The position numbers were made by a program, and so were the translations under genes. Under the pieces are notes generated by a model. That model made no database searches. It saw nothing but the letters and a program-made list of their open reading frames with translations, and was not told the DNA's origin. From Proluteimonas luteida (GTDB lineage Bacteria; Pseudomonadota; Gammaproteobacteria; Xanthomonadales; Xanthomonadaceae), in NCBI RefSeq assembly GCF_021191695.1, contig NZ_JAIWPT010000003.1, positions 186,001 through 250,000 on the forward strand: a stretch of DNA of 64,000 bases. The letters are read 5' to 3'. Shown here piece after piece: positions 1 to 10,399 of the stretch. The first letter of the stretch is position 1. Every line of letters starts with the position of its first letter.

Positions 1-774
1 GGCATCTCGGTCTCGATGACGATGCTGATCGACACCCTGCTGCTGGTCATCGTGGCGCGCGCGCTGTGGCCGCGCTGGCGCCGCTGGGTGTTGCCGTCGT
101 GCGCGCTGTTCATCGTCATCGACATCGCGTTCGTCGTCGCCAACGGCGCCAAGGTGCTGCAGGGCGCCTGGTTCCCGCTGGTGCTCGGCATCACCCTGTT
201 CACCCTGCTGCGCACCTGGCACCGCGGCCGCCAGCTGCTGCGCGCGGAAATCCAGAAGGAGGGCATCAAGCTCGACACCTTCCTGCCCGGGCTGATGCTC
301 GCGCCGCCGGTGCGGGTGCCGGGTACCGCGATCTTCCTGACCGCCGACCCGGGCGTGGTGCCGCATGCGATGCTGCACAACCTCAAGCACAACAAGGTGC
401 TGCACGAGCGCAACGTGTTCCTGACCGTGGAGACGTTGACGCTGCCGTATGCAGGCGCCGACCGGCGGCTGAAGATCGAGTCGATCGGCGACGACTTCTA
501 CCGCATCATCCTGCGCTTCGGTTTCATGGAAACCCCCGACGTGCCGATGGCCCTGATGCGCTGCGGCGACGTCGACGGCGGCATCTGCTTCGACCCGATG
601 GACACCACCTACTTCACCAGCCGCGAGACCATCGTCGCCAGCCCCCGCCGCGGCATGCCGATCTGGCGCGACAAGCTGTTCGCACTGATGCACCGCAACG
701 CGGCGCCGGCGACCGGGTTCTTCCGGATCCCCGGCAACCGGCTGGTGGAGCTGGGCTCGCAGGTGCAGATCTGA
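1..774 (+). CDS. kup: Potassium uptake protein Kup, C-terminal part (5' end outside window)
   Basis: Inner-membrane K+/H+ symporter of the KUP/HAK/KT family. The reading frame is already open at base 1, so only the last 257 residues are present. They hold the final hydrophobic membrane segments (about residues 8-68, including a run rich in L, V and I and the '[13 protein letters not shown]' stretch typical of Kup) followed by the long cytoplasmic C-terminal domain with the conserved '[20 protein letters not shown]' block. The protein ends normally in a hydrophilic tail. It converges with the lipoprotein gene on the other strand across a 40-nt gap that contains a small GC hairpin (784-800) but no T tract. 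Family assignment is secure; the number of missing residues cannot be judged here. Confidence 0.92.
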   Translation, partial: GISVSMTMLIDTLLLVIVARALWPRWRRWVLPSCALFIVIDIAFVVANGAKVLQGAWFPLVLGITLFTLLRTWHRGRQLLRAEIQKEGIKLDTFLPGLMLAPPVRVPGTAIFLTADPGVVPHAMLHNLKHNKVLHERNVFLTVETLTLPYAGADRRLKIESIGDDFYRIILRFGFMETPDVPMALMRCGDVDGGICFDPMDTTYFTSRETIVASPRRGMPIWRDKLFALMHRNAAPATGFFRIPGNRLVELGSQVQI

Positions 775-814
775 AGCCGGGGCGCGGCGCATCCCGCCGC
801 ACCAGGGCCATCCG

Positions 815-1372
815 CTAACGCGCCAGCAGTGCCTGGTATTCGACCAGCCGGTGCTCGGCCGCGAGGCGCTCGTGGTGCGCGCGGTCGAGGTCGCGTTCCA
901 GTTCCCGCAACCGCCGGATCACCGCCTGCCGGCGTTCCGGCTTGACGTCGTCGCGGCCGAGTTCGCGCGACAGCCGGCCGCGCTCGAGTGCCAGGTCGTC
1001 GACTGCGCGCGTGGCGTCGAGCACCTGCCTGCCGGCGCGGTGGTAGGGCAGCAGCCCGGCCCGCTGGTCGATGGGGCAGACGTCGGGGCTGCCCTCGCCG
1101 CGCAGCGCCAGGCTCATGACCACCTGCGGGCGGCAGTACAGGTCGAGGCCGTCGCGATAGCCCTGCGCATAGCGCGGCTGGTCGGCGGCGATGCCCGCGC
1201 GCGCGCAGGCATCGACATGCCGGCCGATCCTCGGCTGCGCCCCGCGTGCGCTGTCGTCGTGGCCAAGCCGGTACCAGTCGGCCGTCGCGCACTGCTGCGG
1301 CGTCAGGCTCACGCAACCGCCGAGTCCCCATGCCAATGCCAGGCAGGCAAGCATCCGTCGAATCATGCGCAT
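815..1372 (-). CDS. DUF2799-like lipoprotein
   Basis: Predicted lipoprotein of 185 residues. The start gives '[20 protein letters not shown]': a basic n-region, hydrophobic core and lipobox LGGC, so the mature protein should begin at Cys20. The body has several conserved Cys (QQC, DAC, LYC, DVC), a '[13 protein letters not shown]' stretch typical of DUF2799 proteins, and a C-terminal charged helix of about 60 residues, rich in R/E/L, that is probably coiled coil. Function unknown. It stands alone on the minus strand between kup and the flavin oxidoreductase. The call rests on the look of the middle region and the lipoprotein signal; I could not run a domain search. Confidence 0.75.
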   Translation of the reverse strand: MRMIRRMLACLALAWGLGGCVSLTPQQCATADWYRLGHDDSARGAQPRIGRHVDACARAGIAADQPRYAQGYRDGLDLYCRPQVVMSLALRGEGSPDVCPIDQRAGLLPYHRAGRQVLDATRAVDDLALERGRLSRELGRDDVKPERRQAVIRRLRELERDLDRAHHERLAAEHRLVEYQALLAR

Positions 1373-1589
1373 GTCTCCTCCTTCCTCGGATCCGTGGTGG
1401 TCGCCCCTCCGGCCGGCCGGTGCGGCACGAGCGGCGGGAACGATGGCATCAACGGGCGAGGGGCCGACCCGGGTGCAGTGGCGGAAGGTGCGGGGGGCGG
1501 GGCGTTCAGCTTCGGCGCGGGCGCGCCGCGGCCATGGAAATGCGGGCTGGCGCCCCCAACTCGGAGGGACCCTTTCCGAGCGGCCGCAG

Positions 1590-2573
<984 letters not shown>

Positions 2574-2697
2574 GAACCGGAGTCGGCGCCGGCCTTCCGG
2601 CATGACCGGCGAATCCGTCGGACACGACGGGGCGGAAGCGGCGCTGCCCCGGGTTCCCGGACCCCGGTTTTCGATCCCGGCATGCGATCATGCGCGG

Positions 2698-3741
2698 ATG
2701 ACCGAAGACCGCATCATCGCCCCGGCGGCGAGCCGCGAGGACGCCGCCATCGACGCCAGCATCCGGCCGCAGCGGCTGGCCGACTATCTCGGGCAGCAGC
2801 CGGTCCGCGAGCAGATGTCGATCTACATCGAGGCCGCGAAGCACCGCGCCGAATCGCTGGACCACGTGCTGATCTTCGGCCCGCCGGGGCTGGGCAAGAC
2901 CACGCTCAGCCACGTCATCGCCAACGAGCTCGGCGTCGCGCTGCGGGTCACGTCCGGGCCGGTGATCGAGAAGGCCGGCGACCTGGCCGCGCTGCTGACC
3001 AACCTGCAGCCGCACGACGTGCTGTTCATCGACGAGATCCACCGCCTGTCGCCGGTGGTCGAGGAAGTGCTGTACCCGGCGATGGAGGATTTCCAGCTCG
3101 ACATCATGATCGGCGAGGGCCCGGCCGCGCGCTCGATCAAGATCGACCTGCCGCCGTTCACGCTGATCGGCGCGACCACCCGCGCCGGCCTGCTGACCGC
3201 GCCGCTGCGCGACCGCTTCGGCATCGTCCAGCGGCTGGAGTTCTACAGCGTCGGGGAACTGACCCGGATCGTCGCCCGGTCCGCGCAGATCCTCGGCATC
3301 GCCTGCGCACCGGAGGGCGCGGCCGAGATCGCCCGGCGCGCGCGCGGCACGCCGCGCATCGCCAACCGGCTGCTGCGTCGGGTCCGCGACTACGCCCAGG
3401 TCCGCGCCGGCGGCCACATCACCGACGAGGTCGCGCATGCCGCGATGCAGATGCTCAAGGTCGACCCGGAAGGATTCGACGAGCTCGACCGGCGCCTGCT
3501 CGGCCTGATCATCGACAATTTCGACGGCGGCCCGGTCGGCGTGGAGTCGATGGCGGCGGCGTTGAGCGAGGAGCGCGGCACGCTGGAGGACGTCATCGAG
3601 CCCTACCTGATCCAGCAGGGTTTCCTGGTGCGCACCGCGCGCGGGCGCATGGCCACGCGCAAGGCTTATCTGCACCTCGGGCTGACGCCCAAGGCGCGGG
3701 CGCCGGAATTCGGGGATGGGGATTCGGGCGCGTTGTTTTGA
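2698..3741 (+). CDS. ruvB: Holliday junction branch-migration ATPase RuvB
   Basis: Hexameric AAA+ motor of the RuvABC Holliday junction resolvasome; 347 residues, the usual length. Walker A '[10 protein letters not shown]' is near residue 61, Walker B/DEIH '[11 protein letters not shown]' near 108, the sensor region '[18 protein letters not shown]' near 160, and the winged-helix end '[19 protein letters not shown]' near the C-terminus. ATG 2698 was chosen because it begins the conserved 'MTEDRIIAP' start. ruvA and ruvC are not in the window. The last dozen residues ([13 protein letters not shown]) are encoded by a copy of the CCCGAATCCCCG-type repeat in reverse orientation and are probably acquired rather than family sequence. 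Confidence 0.97.
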   Translation: MTEDRIIAPAASREDAAIDASIRPQRLADYLGQQPVREQMSIYIEAAKHRAESLDHVLIFGPPGLGKTTLSHVIANELGVALRVTSGPVIEKAGDLAALLTNLQPHDVLFIDEIHRLSPVVEEVLYPAMEDFQLDIMIGEGPAARSIKIDLPPFTLIGATTRAGLLTAPLRDRFGIVQRLEFYSVGELTRIVARSAQILGIACAPEGAAEIARRARGTPRIANRLLRRVRDYAQVRAGGHITDEVAHAAMQMLKVDPEGFDELDRRLLGLIIDNFDGGPVGVESMAAALSEERGTLEDVIEPYLIQQGFLVRTARGRMATRKAYLHLGLTPKARAPEFGDGDSGALF

Positions 3742-3827
3742 CGCCGCCGAAGGCCCGGGCCGTTCCATCGACCTTGAAACAGACGACATGACCTCCGAAT
3801 CCCAGATCCCCGACCCCGAATCCCCGG
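3705..3827. repeat. Inverted short repeats spanning the ruvB end and ybgC start
   Basis: Bases 3705-3728 carry GGAATTCGGGGATGGGGATTCGGG-like sequence (two tandem units), and 3795-3827 carry the opposite orientation, CCGAATCC...CCCCGAATCCCCGG. The 12-mer CCCGAATCCCCG at 3815-3826 is also found twice before queC. Both arms lie inside coding sequence: the left arm encodes the RuvB C-terminal tail and the right arm encodes YbgC residues 3-14. Such short repeats are common between genes in Xanthomonadaceae. Here they have been absorbed into the ends of two proteins. Confidence 0.6.
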
Positions 3828-4237
3828 TATTCAGTTGGCCGACACGCGTCTACTGGGAAGATACCGACGCCGGCGGGGTGGTCTACCACGCGCAGTACCT
3901 GGCCTTCATGGAGCGCGCCCGCAGCGAGTGGCTGCGGGCGCACGGATACGGCCAGGCCATGTTGCAGGACGACCACGGCACGGTGTTCGCGGTGCGGGCG
4001 ATGCGGATCGATTTCCGCAAGCCCGCGCGGCTCGACGACGCGCTGCAGGTGTCGGTCGCGCTGCGCGAATGCCGGCGGGCCAGCGCGGTGTTCGTGCAGG
4101 AGATCCGCCGCGACGGCGTGCTGCTGCTCGATGCCGAGGTGCGGGTGGCGGCGCTGTCGGCGGGCGATTTCCGTCCGCGCGCCATCCCCGACGCCCTGTT
4201 CGCACAACTCAAATCACTTGAAACATCAGCGGAGTAA
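3788..4237 (+). CDS. ybgC: Tol-Pal-associated acyl-CoA thioesterase YbgC
   Basis: Hotdog-fold thioesterase of 149 residues and first gene of the tol-pal operon. The catalytic motif 'YWEDTDAGGVVYHAQYLAFM' (Asp in DTDAGG, Tyr-His pair) lies near residues 20-39, followed by the 'ERARSEWLRAHG' helix. Family members hydrolyse short- or long-chain acyl thioesters and associate with acyl carrier protein; the exact role in Tol-Pal is unsettled. I chose ATG 3788. Residues 3-14 (SESQIPDPESPV) are encoded by the repeat at 3795-3827, so a real start closer to the hotdog domain is possible, although no Met is nearer. The stop is 6 nt before tolQ. Confidence 0.93.
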   Translation: MTSESQIPDPESPVFSWPTRVYWEDTDAGGVVYHAQYLAFMERARSEWLRAHGYGQAMLQDDHGTVFAVRAMRIDFRKPARLDDALQVSVALRECRRASAVFVQEIRRDGVLLLDAEVRVAALSAGDFRPRAIPDALFAQLKSLETSAE

Positions 4238-4243
4238 GCCTGG

Positions 4244-5035
4244 ATGAGTTTTTTGCCGATGCTGTTGCAGTCCGCCGCGCGGGTGCAGTCGCTGCCCGAT
4301 GAGTCCCCGGCCGCCGCCACCGAACTGGCGAACACCGCCGCCGCTGCCGCCGCGCCGGTCGCCAACGACCTGAGCATCCTCGAACTGATCCTGCACGCCT
4401 CGATCCCGGTACAGCTGGTGATGCTGCTGCTGCTGTTCGCGTCGATCTCGTCCTGGGTCATCATCTTCCGCAAGAAGCGTGTGCTCGACCGCGCCGAGAA
4501 GGAAGCCGACCGCTTCGAGGAGCGCTTCTGGTCGGGCGCGGAGATCGGCAAGCTCTACGCCTCGGCGACCGAGCGCAACCGCGAGATCGAGGGCCTGGAG
4601 GCGATCTTCGAGGCCGGCTACCGCGAGTACTCGCGCCAGCGCCAGCGCCGCGGCGTCGATCCGCGCGCGCAGCTCGAAGGCGCGCAGCGCGGCATGCGCG
4701 TGGCCGGCGCGCGCGAGCTCGACGGGCTGGAGCGCAACCTCGAGTTCCTCGCCAACGTCGGCTCGATCGCGCCCTACGTCGGCCTGCTCGGCACCGTGTG
4801 GGGCATCATGATCTCGTTCCACGGCCTGGCCAGCATGAAGGAGGCGACCATCGCCACCGTCGCGCCGGGCATTTCCGAGGCGTTGATCGCGACCGCCATG
4901 GGCCTGTTCGCGGCGATCCCGGCGGTGTGGGCCTACAACCGCTTCGCGACCAAGGTCGAGCGCGTGGCCACGCGCTTCGAGGCCTTCTCCGACGAGTTCT
5001 CCTCGATCCTGGAACGGCAGACCAGCGCCGACTGA
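4244..5035 (+). CDS. tolQ: Tol-Pal system proton-channel protein TolQ
   Basis: Inner-membrane subunit of the TolQRA energy-transducing complex (ExbB/TolQ/MotA family), 263 residues. Three membrane spans are visible: about residues 46-73 (LILHASIPVQLVMLLLLFAS), about 165-190 (the 'APYVGLLGTVWGIM' block with the conserved Thr), and about 205-230 (ISEALIATAMGLFAAIPAVW). The large cytoplasmic loop between the first two contains the 'EAIFEAGYREY' region. The N-terminus has an Ala-rich stretch of about 20 residues not typical of the family. It works with TolR to use the proton gradient to drive TolA during envelope constriction at division. Confidence 0.96.
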   Translation: MSFLPMLLQSAARVQSLPDESPAAATELANTAAAAAAPVANDLSILELILHASIPVQLVMLLLLFASISSWVIIFRKKRVLDRAEKEADRFEERFWSGAEIGKLYASATERNREIEGLEAIFEAGYREYSRQRQRRGVDPRAQLEGAQRGMRVAGARELDGLERNLEFLANVGSIAPYVGLLGTVWGIMISFHGLASMKEATIATVAPGISEALIATAMGLFAAIPAVWAYNRFATKVERVATRFEAFSDEFSSILERQTSAD

Positions 5036-5095
5036 CCCGGCTTCGCGCGCGTTGGCGCGCCCGGTTCTCGACCGTCCCCCTCACCGGATCCCGTC

Positions 5096-5533
<438 letters not shown>

Positions 5534-6490
5534 ATGCGTGAGTCGCGCGCCGATACCGCGCTGGCAGTGGGACTGGCCGTCCTGCTGCACGTGCTGCTGT
5601 TCGGGTTGATCTTCATCGGCATGTGGTGGAGCCGCTCGTCGACGCCGCAGTCGGCGCAGGGCTCGCCGGTCAGCGCCGATGTCATCGACCCGAACGCACT
5701 GAGTGCCGCCGACCGGCGCGCGCTCGACACGCGCCCGCAGCCGGTGGTCGAGCCGGAACCCGAACCGCTGCCCGAACCCTTGCCCGAACCGGTCGAGGAG
5801 CCGGCTGCCGCACCGCCGCAGCCGCTGCCCGAGCCGCGTCCCGAGGACGCGCCCGAGACGCCGCAGCCACAGTTGCAGGAAGTCATTCCCGATCCCGCGC
5901 CGGTGGCCCAGCCCGAGGTGCGCCGCGATTCGCAGGCCGAGCAGGCGCGCGAGCGCGAGCAGGAGGAAAAGCGGCGCCAGGCGCAGGTCGAGCTGGCCGA
6001 ACGCCAGAAGCAGGAAGAGGCCGAGCAGAAGCGCCGCCTCGCGCAGCAGGAACTGGAGAAGATCCGCGCCGAGCGCGAGCGCACCGAGCGCCAGGCGCGG
6101 CTGGCCGAGGAGCGGCTCAAGCAGATCGCCGACCGCGAGGCCCGGCAGGCCGCCGAACGTGCGTCGGCATCGGCTGCAAGTCCGCCGCCCGGCCGCCCGG
6201 AGGGCGACAGCGGGCTCGCGGCCAAGTACGCCGCGGCGATCCAGGAGGTGGTGCGCCGCAACTGGCGCAGGCCGGACAATGTTCCGCTGGGGCAGGCCTG
6301 CCGGATGTACATCACCCAGTTGCCGGGCGGCGAGGTGATGAATGTCGAGTTCGATGCTTCGTGTCCCTACGATGCGCAGGGCCGGCGTTCGGTCGAGGCG
6401 GCGGTTCGCGCCGCCGAGCCGTTGCCCTACGCCGGTTTCGAGCCGGTCTTCAATCGTCGCCTGAACTTCACGTTCAGGGCCCAGGACTGA
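5534..6490 (+). CDS. tolA: Cell envelope integrity protein TolA
   Basis: Energy-transducing arm of the Tol system, 318 residues. Domain I is a single N-terminal membrane span (residues about 9-32, 'LAVGLAVLLHVLLFGLIFIG'). Domain II begins with a Pro/Glu-rich stretch (about 70-140) and continues as a long charged helix rich in Q, E, R and A (about 140-220). Domain III ('YAAAIQEVVRRNWRRP' to the end) is the globular part that binds TolB/Pal and carries 'QLPGGEVMNVEF' and 'PLPYAGFEPVF'. Its two Cys are in 'QACRMY' and 'ASCPYD'. The start immediately follows the tolR stop, suggesting translational coupling. Confidence 0.95.
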   Translation: MRESRADTALAVGLAVLLHVLLFGLIFIGMWWSRSSTPQSAQGSPVSADVIDPNALSAADRRALDTRPQPVVEPEPEPLPEPLPEPVEEPAAAPPQPLPEPRPEDAPETPQPQLQEVIPDPAPVAQPEVRRDSQAEQAREREQEEKRRQAQVELAERQKQEEAEQKRRLAQQELEKIRAERERTERQARLAEERLKQIADREARQAAERASASAASPPPGRPEGDSGLAAKYAAAIQEVVRRNWRRPDNVPLGQACRMYITQLPGGEVMNVEFDASCPYDAQGRRSVEAAVRAAEPLPYAGFEPVFNRRLNFTFRAQD

Positions 6491-6495
6491 TCCGC

Positions 6496-6870
6496 ATGCG
6501 CGCCATGCCGCGATGCCGGGCCGCGGCCCTGTGCGCGGCGCTGCTGGCTGCCGGCGGGTCTGGCGCCCCGGCGGCATGGGCCTCGGACGATCTGCGGGCC
6601 GGCTACGCCGCCGCGCTGCGGGCCGCGGTCCAGCGCACCTGGTTGCGGCCGGACACGCTGGCCGAGGGGCAGCATTGCCGGGTCCTGGTCCGGCAGTTGC
6701 CGGGCGGCGAGGTGGTGGCGGTCGAGCCGCTGCCCGATTGCGATTTCGATGCGCAGGCGCGCCAGTCGCTGGTGCGTGCGGTCCACCGGGCCTCGCCGCT
6801 GCCGTACGCGGGCTTCGAGCGGGTGTTCGAGCGCAGTCTCGATCTGGGCTTCACGGCCCCGGACCGATGA
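6496..6870 (+). CDS. Secreted stand-alone copy of the TolA C-terminal domain
   Basis: A 124-residue protein 5 nt after tolA in the same direction. After a signal-like N-terminus (MRAMPRCRAAALCAALLAAG, cleavage probably near 'AWAS') the whole mature part aligns with TolA domain III: 'YAAALRAAVQRTWLRPDTL' against 'YAAAIQEVVRRNWRRPDNV', then 'QLPGGEVVAVE' against 'QLPGGEVMNVE', and 'PLPYAGFERVFERSLDL' against 'PLPYAGFEPVFNRRLNF'. The two Cys pairs are conserved. It therefore looks like a tandem duplication of tolA in which the membrane and helical domains were lost and a Sec signal gained. It should be soluble in the periplasm, where it could bind TolB or Pal in competition with TolA. This role is inference. 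An ATG at 6505 is a possible alternative start. Confidence 0.85.
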   Translation: MRAMPRCRAAALCAALLAAGGSGAPAAWASDDLRAGYAAALRAAVQRTWLRPDTLAEGQHCRVLVRQLPGGEVVAVEPLPDCDFDAQARQSLVRAVHRASPLPYAGFERVFERSLDLGFTAPDR

Positions 6871-6978
6871 TTGCGGCGCTATTCATCCTCCGACCCCTGC
6901 CAGCGTCCAAGCTGCCGGGGTCCTGCCGGCGCTGCTGCACGCGGTTCCGGCCCGCCTCCAATCCAACCCGGTAGTCCG

Positions 6979-8301
6979 ATGAAGCCCATCCTGATCCGCT
7001 GTCTGCTTGCCCTGTTCGCGCTGACCCTGCCGATGCTGGCGGTTGCGCAGCAGCAGGGGCTCGAAATCGACATCACAGGCGGCAGCGCGCAGGCCATGCC
7101 GATCGCCGTCGTGCCGATGCCCTACCAGGGCAGCGGGACCACGCCGGACACCGACATCGCCGCGGTGATCCGCGCCGACCTCGACCGCTCCGGCCAGTTC
7201 CGCACGCTGCCCGAGCGCGACATCGTCGAGCGCCCGACCCGCGGCAGCGAGGTCCAGTACCCGACCTGGCGCGCGCTGCGGCAGGACTTCCTGGTGGTCG
7301 GCCGCATCGTCGACGCCGGCGGCGGCAGCTACCGCGTCGAGTACGAGCTGTTCGACGTCGCCAAGCAGGAGCGGGTGCTGGGGCTGGCAATGACCGCGCG
7401 GGCGAATGCGATGCGCGATGTCGCCCACCAGATGGCCGACGCGATCTACGAGAAGATCACCGGTGTCCGCGGCGCGTTCTGGACCCGTATCGCCTACATC
7501 ACCCAGACCGGGCTCGGTCGCGACGCGCGCTATGCGCTGATCGTCGCCGATTCCGATGGCCACAACCCGCAGACCGTGGTCCGCTCCAACGAGCCGCTGC
7601 TGTCGCCGTCGTGGAGCCCGGACGGGCGCCGGCTGGCCTACGTCAGCTTCGAAAGCGGCAATTCGGCGATCTACATCCAGGACATCAACAGCGGCAGCCG
7701 CGAGCTGGTGTCGAGCTTCCGCGGCATCAACGGCGCGCCGGCGTTCTCGCCCGATGGTTCGCGCCTGGCGCTGTCGCTGTCGCGCAGCGGCAACCCGGAG
7801 ATCTACGTGATGGACCTGGGCAGCAAGGCGCTGACCCAGCTGACCAACCACTTCGCCATCGACACCTCGCCGGCCTGGGCGCCCGACGGCGGCAGCCTGT
7901 ACTTCATCTCCGACCGCGGCGGCCGGCCGCAGGTCTACCAGGTGCCGGCAAGCGGCGGCAACGCCACCCGGGTGACCCACGAGGGCAGTTACAACGCCGA
8001 CCCCAGCGTTTCCTACGACGGCAAGAAGATCGCCGTGGCGCAGGGCGCCGGCAACGTGTACCGTATCGCCGTGCTGGACCGCAGCCTGGGGTCGCCGCGC
8101 TGGTCCACGCTGTCGCCGGGGTCGCTCGATGAATCGCCGAGCTTCGCCCCGAACGCCGGCATGGTGCTGTACGCGGCACGCGAGGGGCGTCGGGGTGTGC
8201 TGTATTCGGCGTCGTCGGACGGCCGGGTGCGTCAGCGCCTCGCCCTTGCGGAAGGTGATGTGCGCGAACCGGCATGGGGGCCGTTCCGGGAGCAGCGTTG
8301 A
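6979..8301 (+). CDS. tolB: Tol-Pal system beta-propeller protein TolB
   Basis: Periplasmic TolB, 440 residues. It has a Sec signal '[20 protein letters not shown]...VAQQ'. The N-terminal domain (about residues 22-160) includes '[19 protein letters not shown]'. A six-bladed propeller follows with repeated '[16 protein letters not shown]', '[16 protein letters not shown]' and '[16 protein letters not shown]' motifs. TolB bridges TolA and Pal. ATG 6979 was chosen because it starts the signal peptide; the frame is open upstream but without features. A 108-nt gap separates it from the TolA-domain copy, and nothing notable is seen in that gap. Confidence 0.97.
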   Translation: MKPILIRCLLALFALTLPMLAVAQQQGLEIDITGGSAQAMPIAVVPMPYQGSGTTPDTDIAAVIRADLDRSGQFRTLPERDIVERPTRGSEVQYPTWRALRQDFLVVGRIVDAGGGSYRVEYELFDVAKQERVLGLAMTARANAMRDVAHQMADAIYEKITGVRGAFWTRIAYITQTGLGRDARYALIVADSDGHNPQTVVRSNEPLLSPSWSPDGRRLAYVSFESGNSAIYIQDINSGSRELVSSFRGINGAPAFSPDGSRLALSLSRSGNPEIYVMDLGSKALTQLTNHFAIDTSPAWAPDGGSLYFISDRGGRPQVYQVPASGGNATRVTHEGSYNADPSVSYDGKKIAVAQGAGNVYRIAVLDRSLGSPRWSTLSPGSLDESPSFAPNAGMVLYAAREGRRGVLYSASSDGRVRQRLALAEGDVREPAWGPFREQR

Positions 8302-8374
8302 CCACGCGGCCTGCACGTCCCGTTGTTTGATACTGCTTGCCCTGTTGAGTCAAAAAAAACCAAGGATCGACGAG

Positions 8375-8890
8375 ATGAAAACGACCACCCGTGTGTTGCT
8401 CGCCGCGCTGCTCTGCACCGCTGCCGTTGCATGTTCCAAGAAGGTGAAGGAAGAGCCGCCGGCAGACACCGGCCCGTCTACCGGCACCGTGGCCCCGACC
8501 GGTCCTGCCACCGCAGGCGCCTACACCCCGGCCGACCTCGACAGCGATGCCTGCCTGCGTCAGCGCGTCGTCTACTTCGATCTGGACCAAGACACCCTGC
8601 GTCCCGAGTTCCAGGCCATCATCGCCTGCCACGCCAAGTACCTGCGTGACCGCAACTCGTCGCGCATCTCGCTGGAAGGCCACGCCGACGAGCGCGGCAG
8701 CCGCGAGTACAACCAGGGTCTGGGCGAGCGCCGCGGCAATGGCGTGTCCTCGGCGCTGCAGGCCAACGGCGGTTCCGCCGCCCAGCTGGCCGTGGTCAGC
8801 TACGGTGAGGAGCGTCCGGTCTGCACCGAGTCGAACGAGGATTGCTGGGCCCGCAATCGTCGCGTCGAGATCATCTACACCGCGCGCTGA
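8375..8890 (+). CDS. pal: Peptidoglycan-associated lipoprotein Pal
   Basis: Outer-membrane lipoprotein, 171 residues. The signal peptide runs to a lipobox ending at the Cys of 'AVACSKK' (about residue 20). A Thr/Pro/Ala-rich linker follows, then an OmpA-like peptidoglycan-binding domain: 'VVYFDLDQDTLRPEF' near residue 68 and 'LEGHADERGSREYNQGLGER' near residue 103, with the expected Asp and Arg that contact meso-diaminopimelate. The C-terminal half has two extra Cys ('PVCTESNEDCW'). It anchors the outer membrane to the wall and binds TolB. The stop overlaps the cpoB start. Confidence 0.97.
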   Translation: MKTTTRVLLAALLCTAAVACSKKVKEEPPADTGPSTGTVAPTGPATAGAYTPADLDSDACLRQRVVYFDLDQDTLRPEFQAIIACHAKYLRDRNSSRISLEGHADERGSREYNQGLGERRGNGVSSALQANGGSAAQLAVVSYGEERPVCTESNEDCWARNRRVEIIYTAR

Positions 8891-9708
8891 TGCCTGCGGC
8901 AATGCGTCATTGGCTGGTGTTTCCAGTCGCGTTCGCGGCGGCCCTCGTGGCCGCCGCGCCCGCGTCCGCGCAGCGCGTCAGCCTGGCCGACCGGGTGGCC
9001 GCGCTCGAGGCACGTTCCAGCGACAATAGCGCCAACCTGGACATGCTCAACCAGGTCAACCAGCTGCGCCAGGAAATCCAGACGCTGCGGTCCCAGGTCG
9101 AGGACCTCCAACAGCAGAACGAACAGCTCAAGTCCAGCGGCCGCAGCCAGTACCTGGACATCGACGGGCGCCTGAACCGCCTCGAGAGCGGGGCCCAGCC
9201 TGCCGGTGAACTGCCCGATCTCGTCGGGGGCACGAGTGCCCCCGCGCCGGCATCGGCGGCAGCCGCGTCCGAGCGCCCACCCGCGATCCATGGCGACCGC
9301 AGCGCGATCGCCGGCATGGCCGACGAGCGCGGTGCCTACGAACACGCCTTCGACGCGCTGAAGAATGCCCGCTACGCGGAGTCGGCCGATCTGTTCCAGC
9401 AGTTCCTGCAGCAGTATCCGCAGGGCAGCTACGCGCCCAATGCCATCTACTGGCTCGGCGAAAGCTATTACGTCACCCAGAACTATCCGCTGGCGGAGGA
9501 GCAGTTCCGTGCGCTCATCCAGCGTTATCCGACCCACGACAAGACGCCCGGCGCGCTGCTGAAGGTGGGGCTGTCGCAGTACGGCATGAAGGACCTCGAT
9601 GCCGCCGAGGCCACGCTCGAGTCGGTGGGCAAGCAGTATCCCGGCACCGATGCCGCCCGGACCGCATCCGACCGGCTGCGCGCGATCCAGCTCTCGCGCC
9701 TGCGCTAG
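8890..9708 (+). CDS. cpoB: Cell division coordinator CpoB (YbgF)
   Basis: Periplasmic Tol-Pal accessory protein, 272 residues. The signal peptide (HWLVFPVAFAAALVAAAPAS) is followed by a coiled-coil trimerisation region (about residues 30-95, 'LNQVNQLRQEIQTLRSQVED'), a Ser/Ala/Pro linker, and three TPRs beginning with 'AYEHAFDALKNARYAESADL'. In E. coli CpoB couples PBP1B activity to Tol-driven constriction. The ATG at 8890 shares one base with the pal stop; a second Met (8902) would also give a good signal peptide. mrcB (PBP1B) is elsewhere in this window, at 41.9 kb. Confidence 0.94.
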   Translation: MPAAMRHWLVFPVAFAAALVAAAPASAQRVSLADRVAALEARSSDNSANLDMLNQVNQLRQEIQTLRSQVEDLQQQNEQLKSSGRSQYLDIDGRLNRLESGAQPAGELPDLVGGTSAPAPASAAAASERPPAIHGDRSAIAGMADERGAYEHAFDALKNARYAESADLFQQFLQQYPQGSYAPNAIYWLGESYYVTQNYPLAEEQFRALIQRYPTHDKTPGALLKVGLSQYGMKDLDAAEATLESVGKQYPGTDAARTASDRLRAIQLSRLR

Positions 9709-9712
9709 TCCA

Positions 9713-10393
9713 ATGACCGCCGTCGCGCCCGATGCGGTCGCCGCATCCCAGGCCGACCGACTCAAGCTCACCGAGATCTTCCTGTCCCTGCAGGGCGAGG
9801 CGCGGGATGCCGGCTGGCCGACGGTGTTCGTCCGCCTGACCGGCTGCCCGCTGCGTTGTACCTACTGCGATACCGCGTACGCGTTCCACGGCGGCGATTG
9901 GTGGCCGATCGACGCGATCCTCGACGAGGTCGCGCGCCATGGCGTGCGGCATGTCTGCGTCACCGGCGGCGAGCCGCTGGCGCAGAAGCGTTGCATCGGC
10001 CTGTTGCGGCGGCTGTGCGACGCCGGCTACCAGGTGTCGCTGGAGACTTCCGGCGCACTGGACATCGCCGCGGTCGACCCGCGCGTGAGCCGGGTGCTCG
10101 ACATCAAGACGCCGGATTCGGGCGAAGCGCATCGCAACCTGTGGGCCAACCTGCCGCTGCTGACGCCGCACGACCAGGTCAAGTTCGTCATCTGCTCGCG
10201 CGGCGACTACGAATGGGCACGCGACGTCGTGCTGACGCGCGGACTGGCGCAACGTTGCGACGTGCTGTTCTCGCCGAGCAAGGGCGAGCTGTCCGCACGC
10301 GATCTCGCCGACTGGATCGTCGCCGACCGCCTGCCGGTGCGGTTCCAGATGCAGTTGCACAAGCTGCTGTGGAACGACGAGCCGGGGCGGTAA
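9713..10393 (+). CDS. queE: 7-carboxy-7-deazaguanine synthase QueE
   Basis: Radical SAM enzyme that turns 6-carboxytetrahydropterin into 7-carboxy-7-deazaguanine in queuosine (preQ0) synthesis; 226 residues. The iron-sulphur motif CxxxCxxC is in 'GCPLRCTYCDTAY' (about residues 44-56), preceded by 'LSLQGEARDAGWPTVFVRL', and the SAM-binding 'VCVTGGEPLAQK' is near residue 84. ATG 9713, 4 nt after the cpoB stop, was chosen. It forms one unit with queC downstream, across a 45-nt gap that contains two perfect copies of a 14-bp repeat. Confidence 0.95.
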   Translation: MTAVAPDAVAASQADRLKLTEIFLSLQGEARDAGWPTVFVRLTGCPLRCTYCDTAYAFHGGDWWPIDAILDEVARHGVRHVCVTGGEPLAQKRCIGLLRRLCDAGYQVSLETSGALDIAAVDPRVSRVLDIKTPDSGEAHRNLWANLPLLTPHDQVKFVICSRGDYEWARDVVLTRGLAQRCDVLFSPSKGELSARDLADWIVADRLPVRFQMQLHKLLWNDEPGR

Positions 10394-10399
10394 GCTTTT

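Noticed and set aside
1191-1589. N-terminal extension of the flavin oxidoreductase to about 1191
   Set aside because: It overlaps the lipoprotein gene on the other strand and encodes low-complexity sequence; the conserved start is at 1590.
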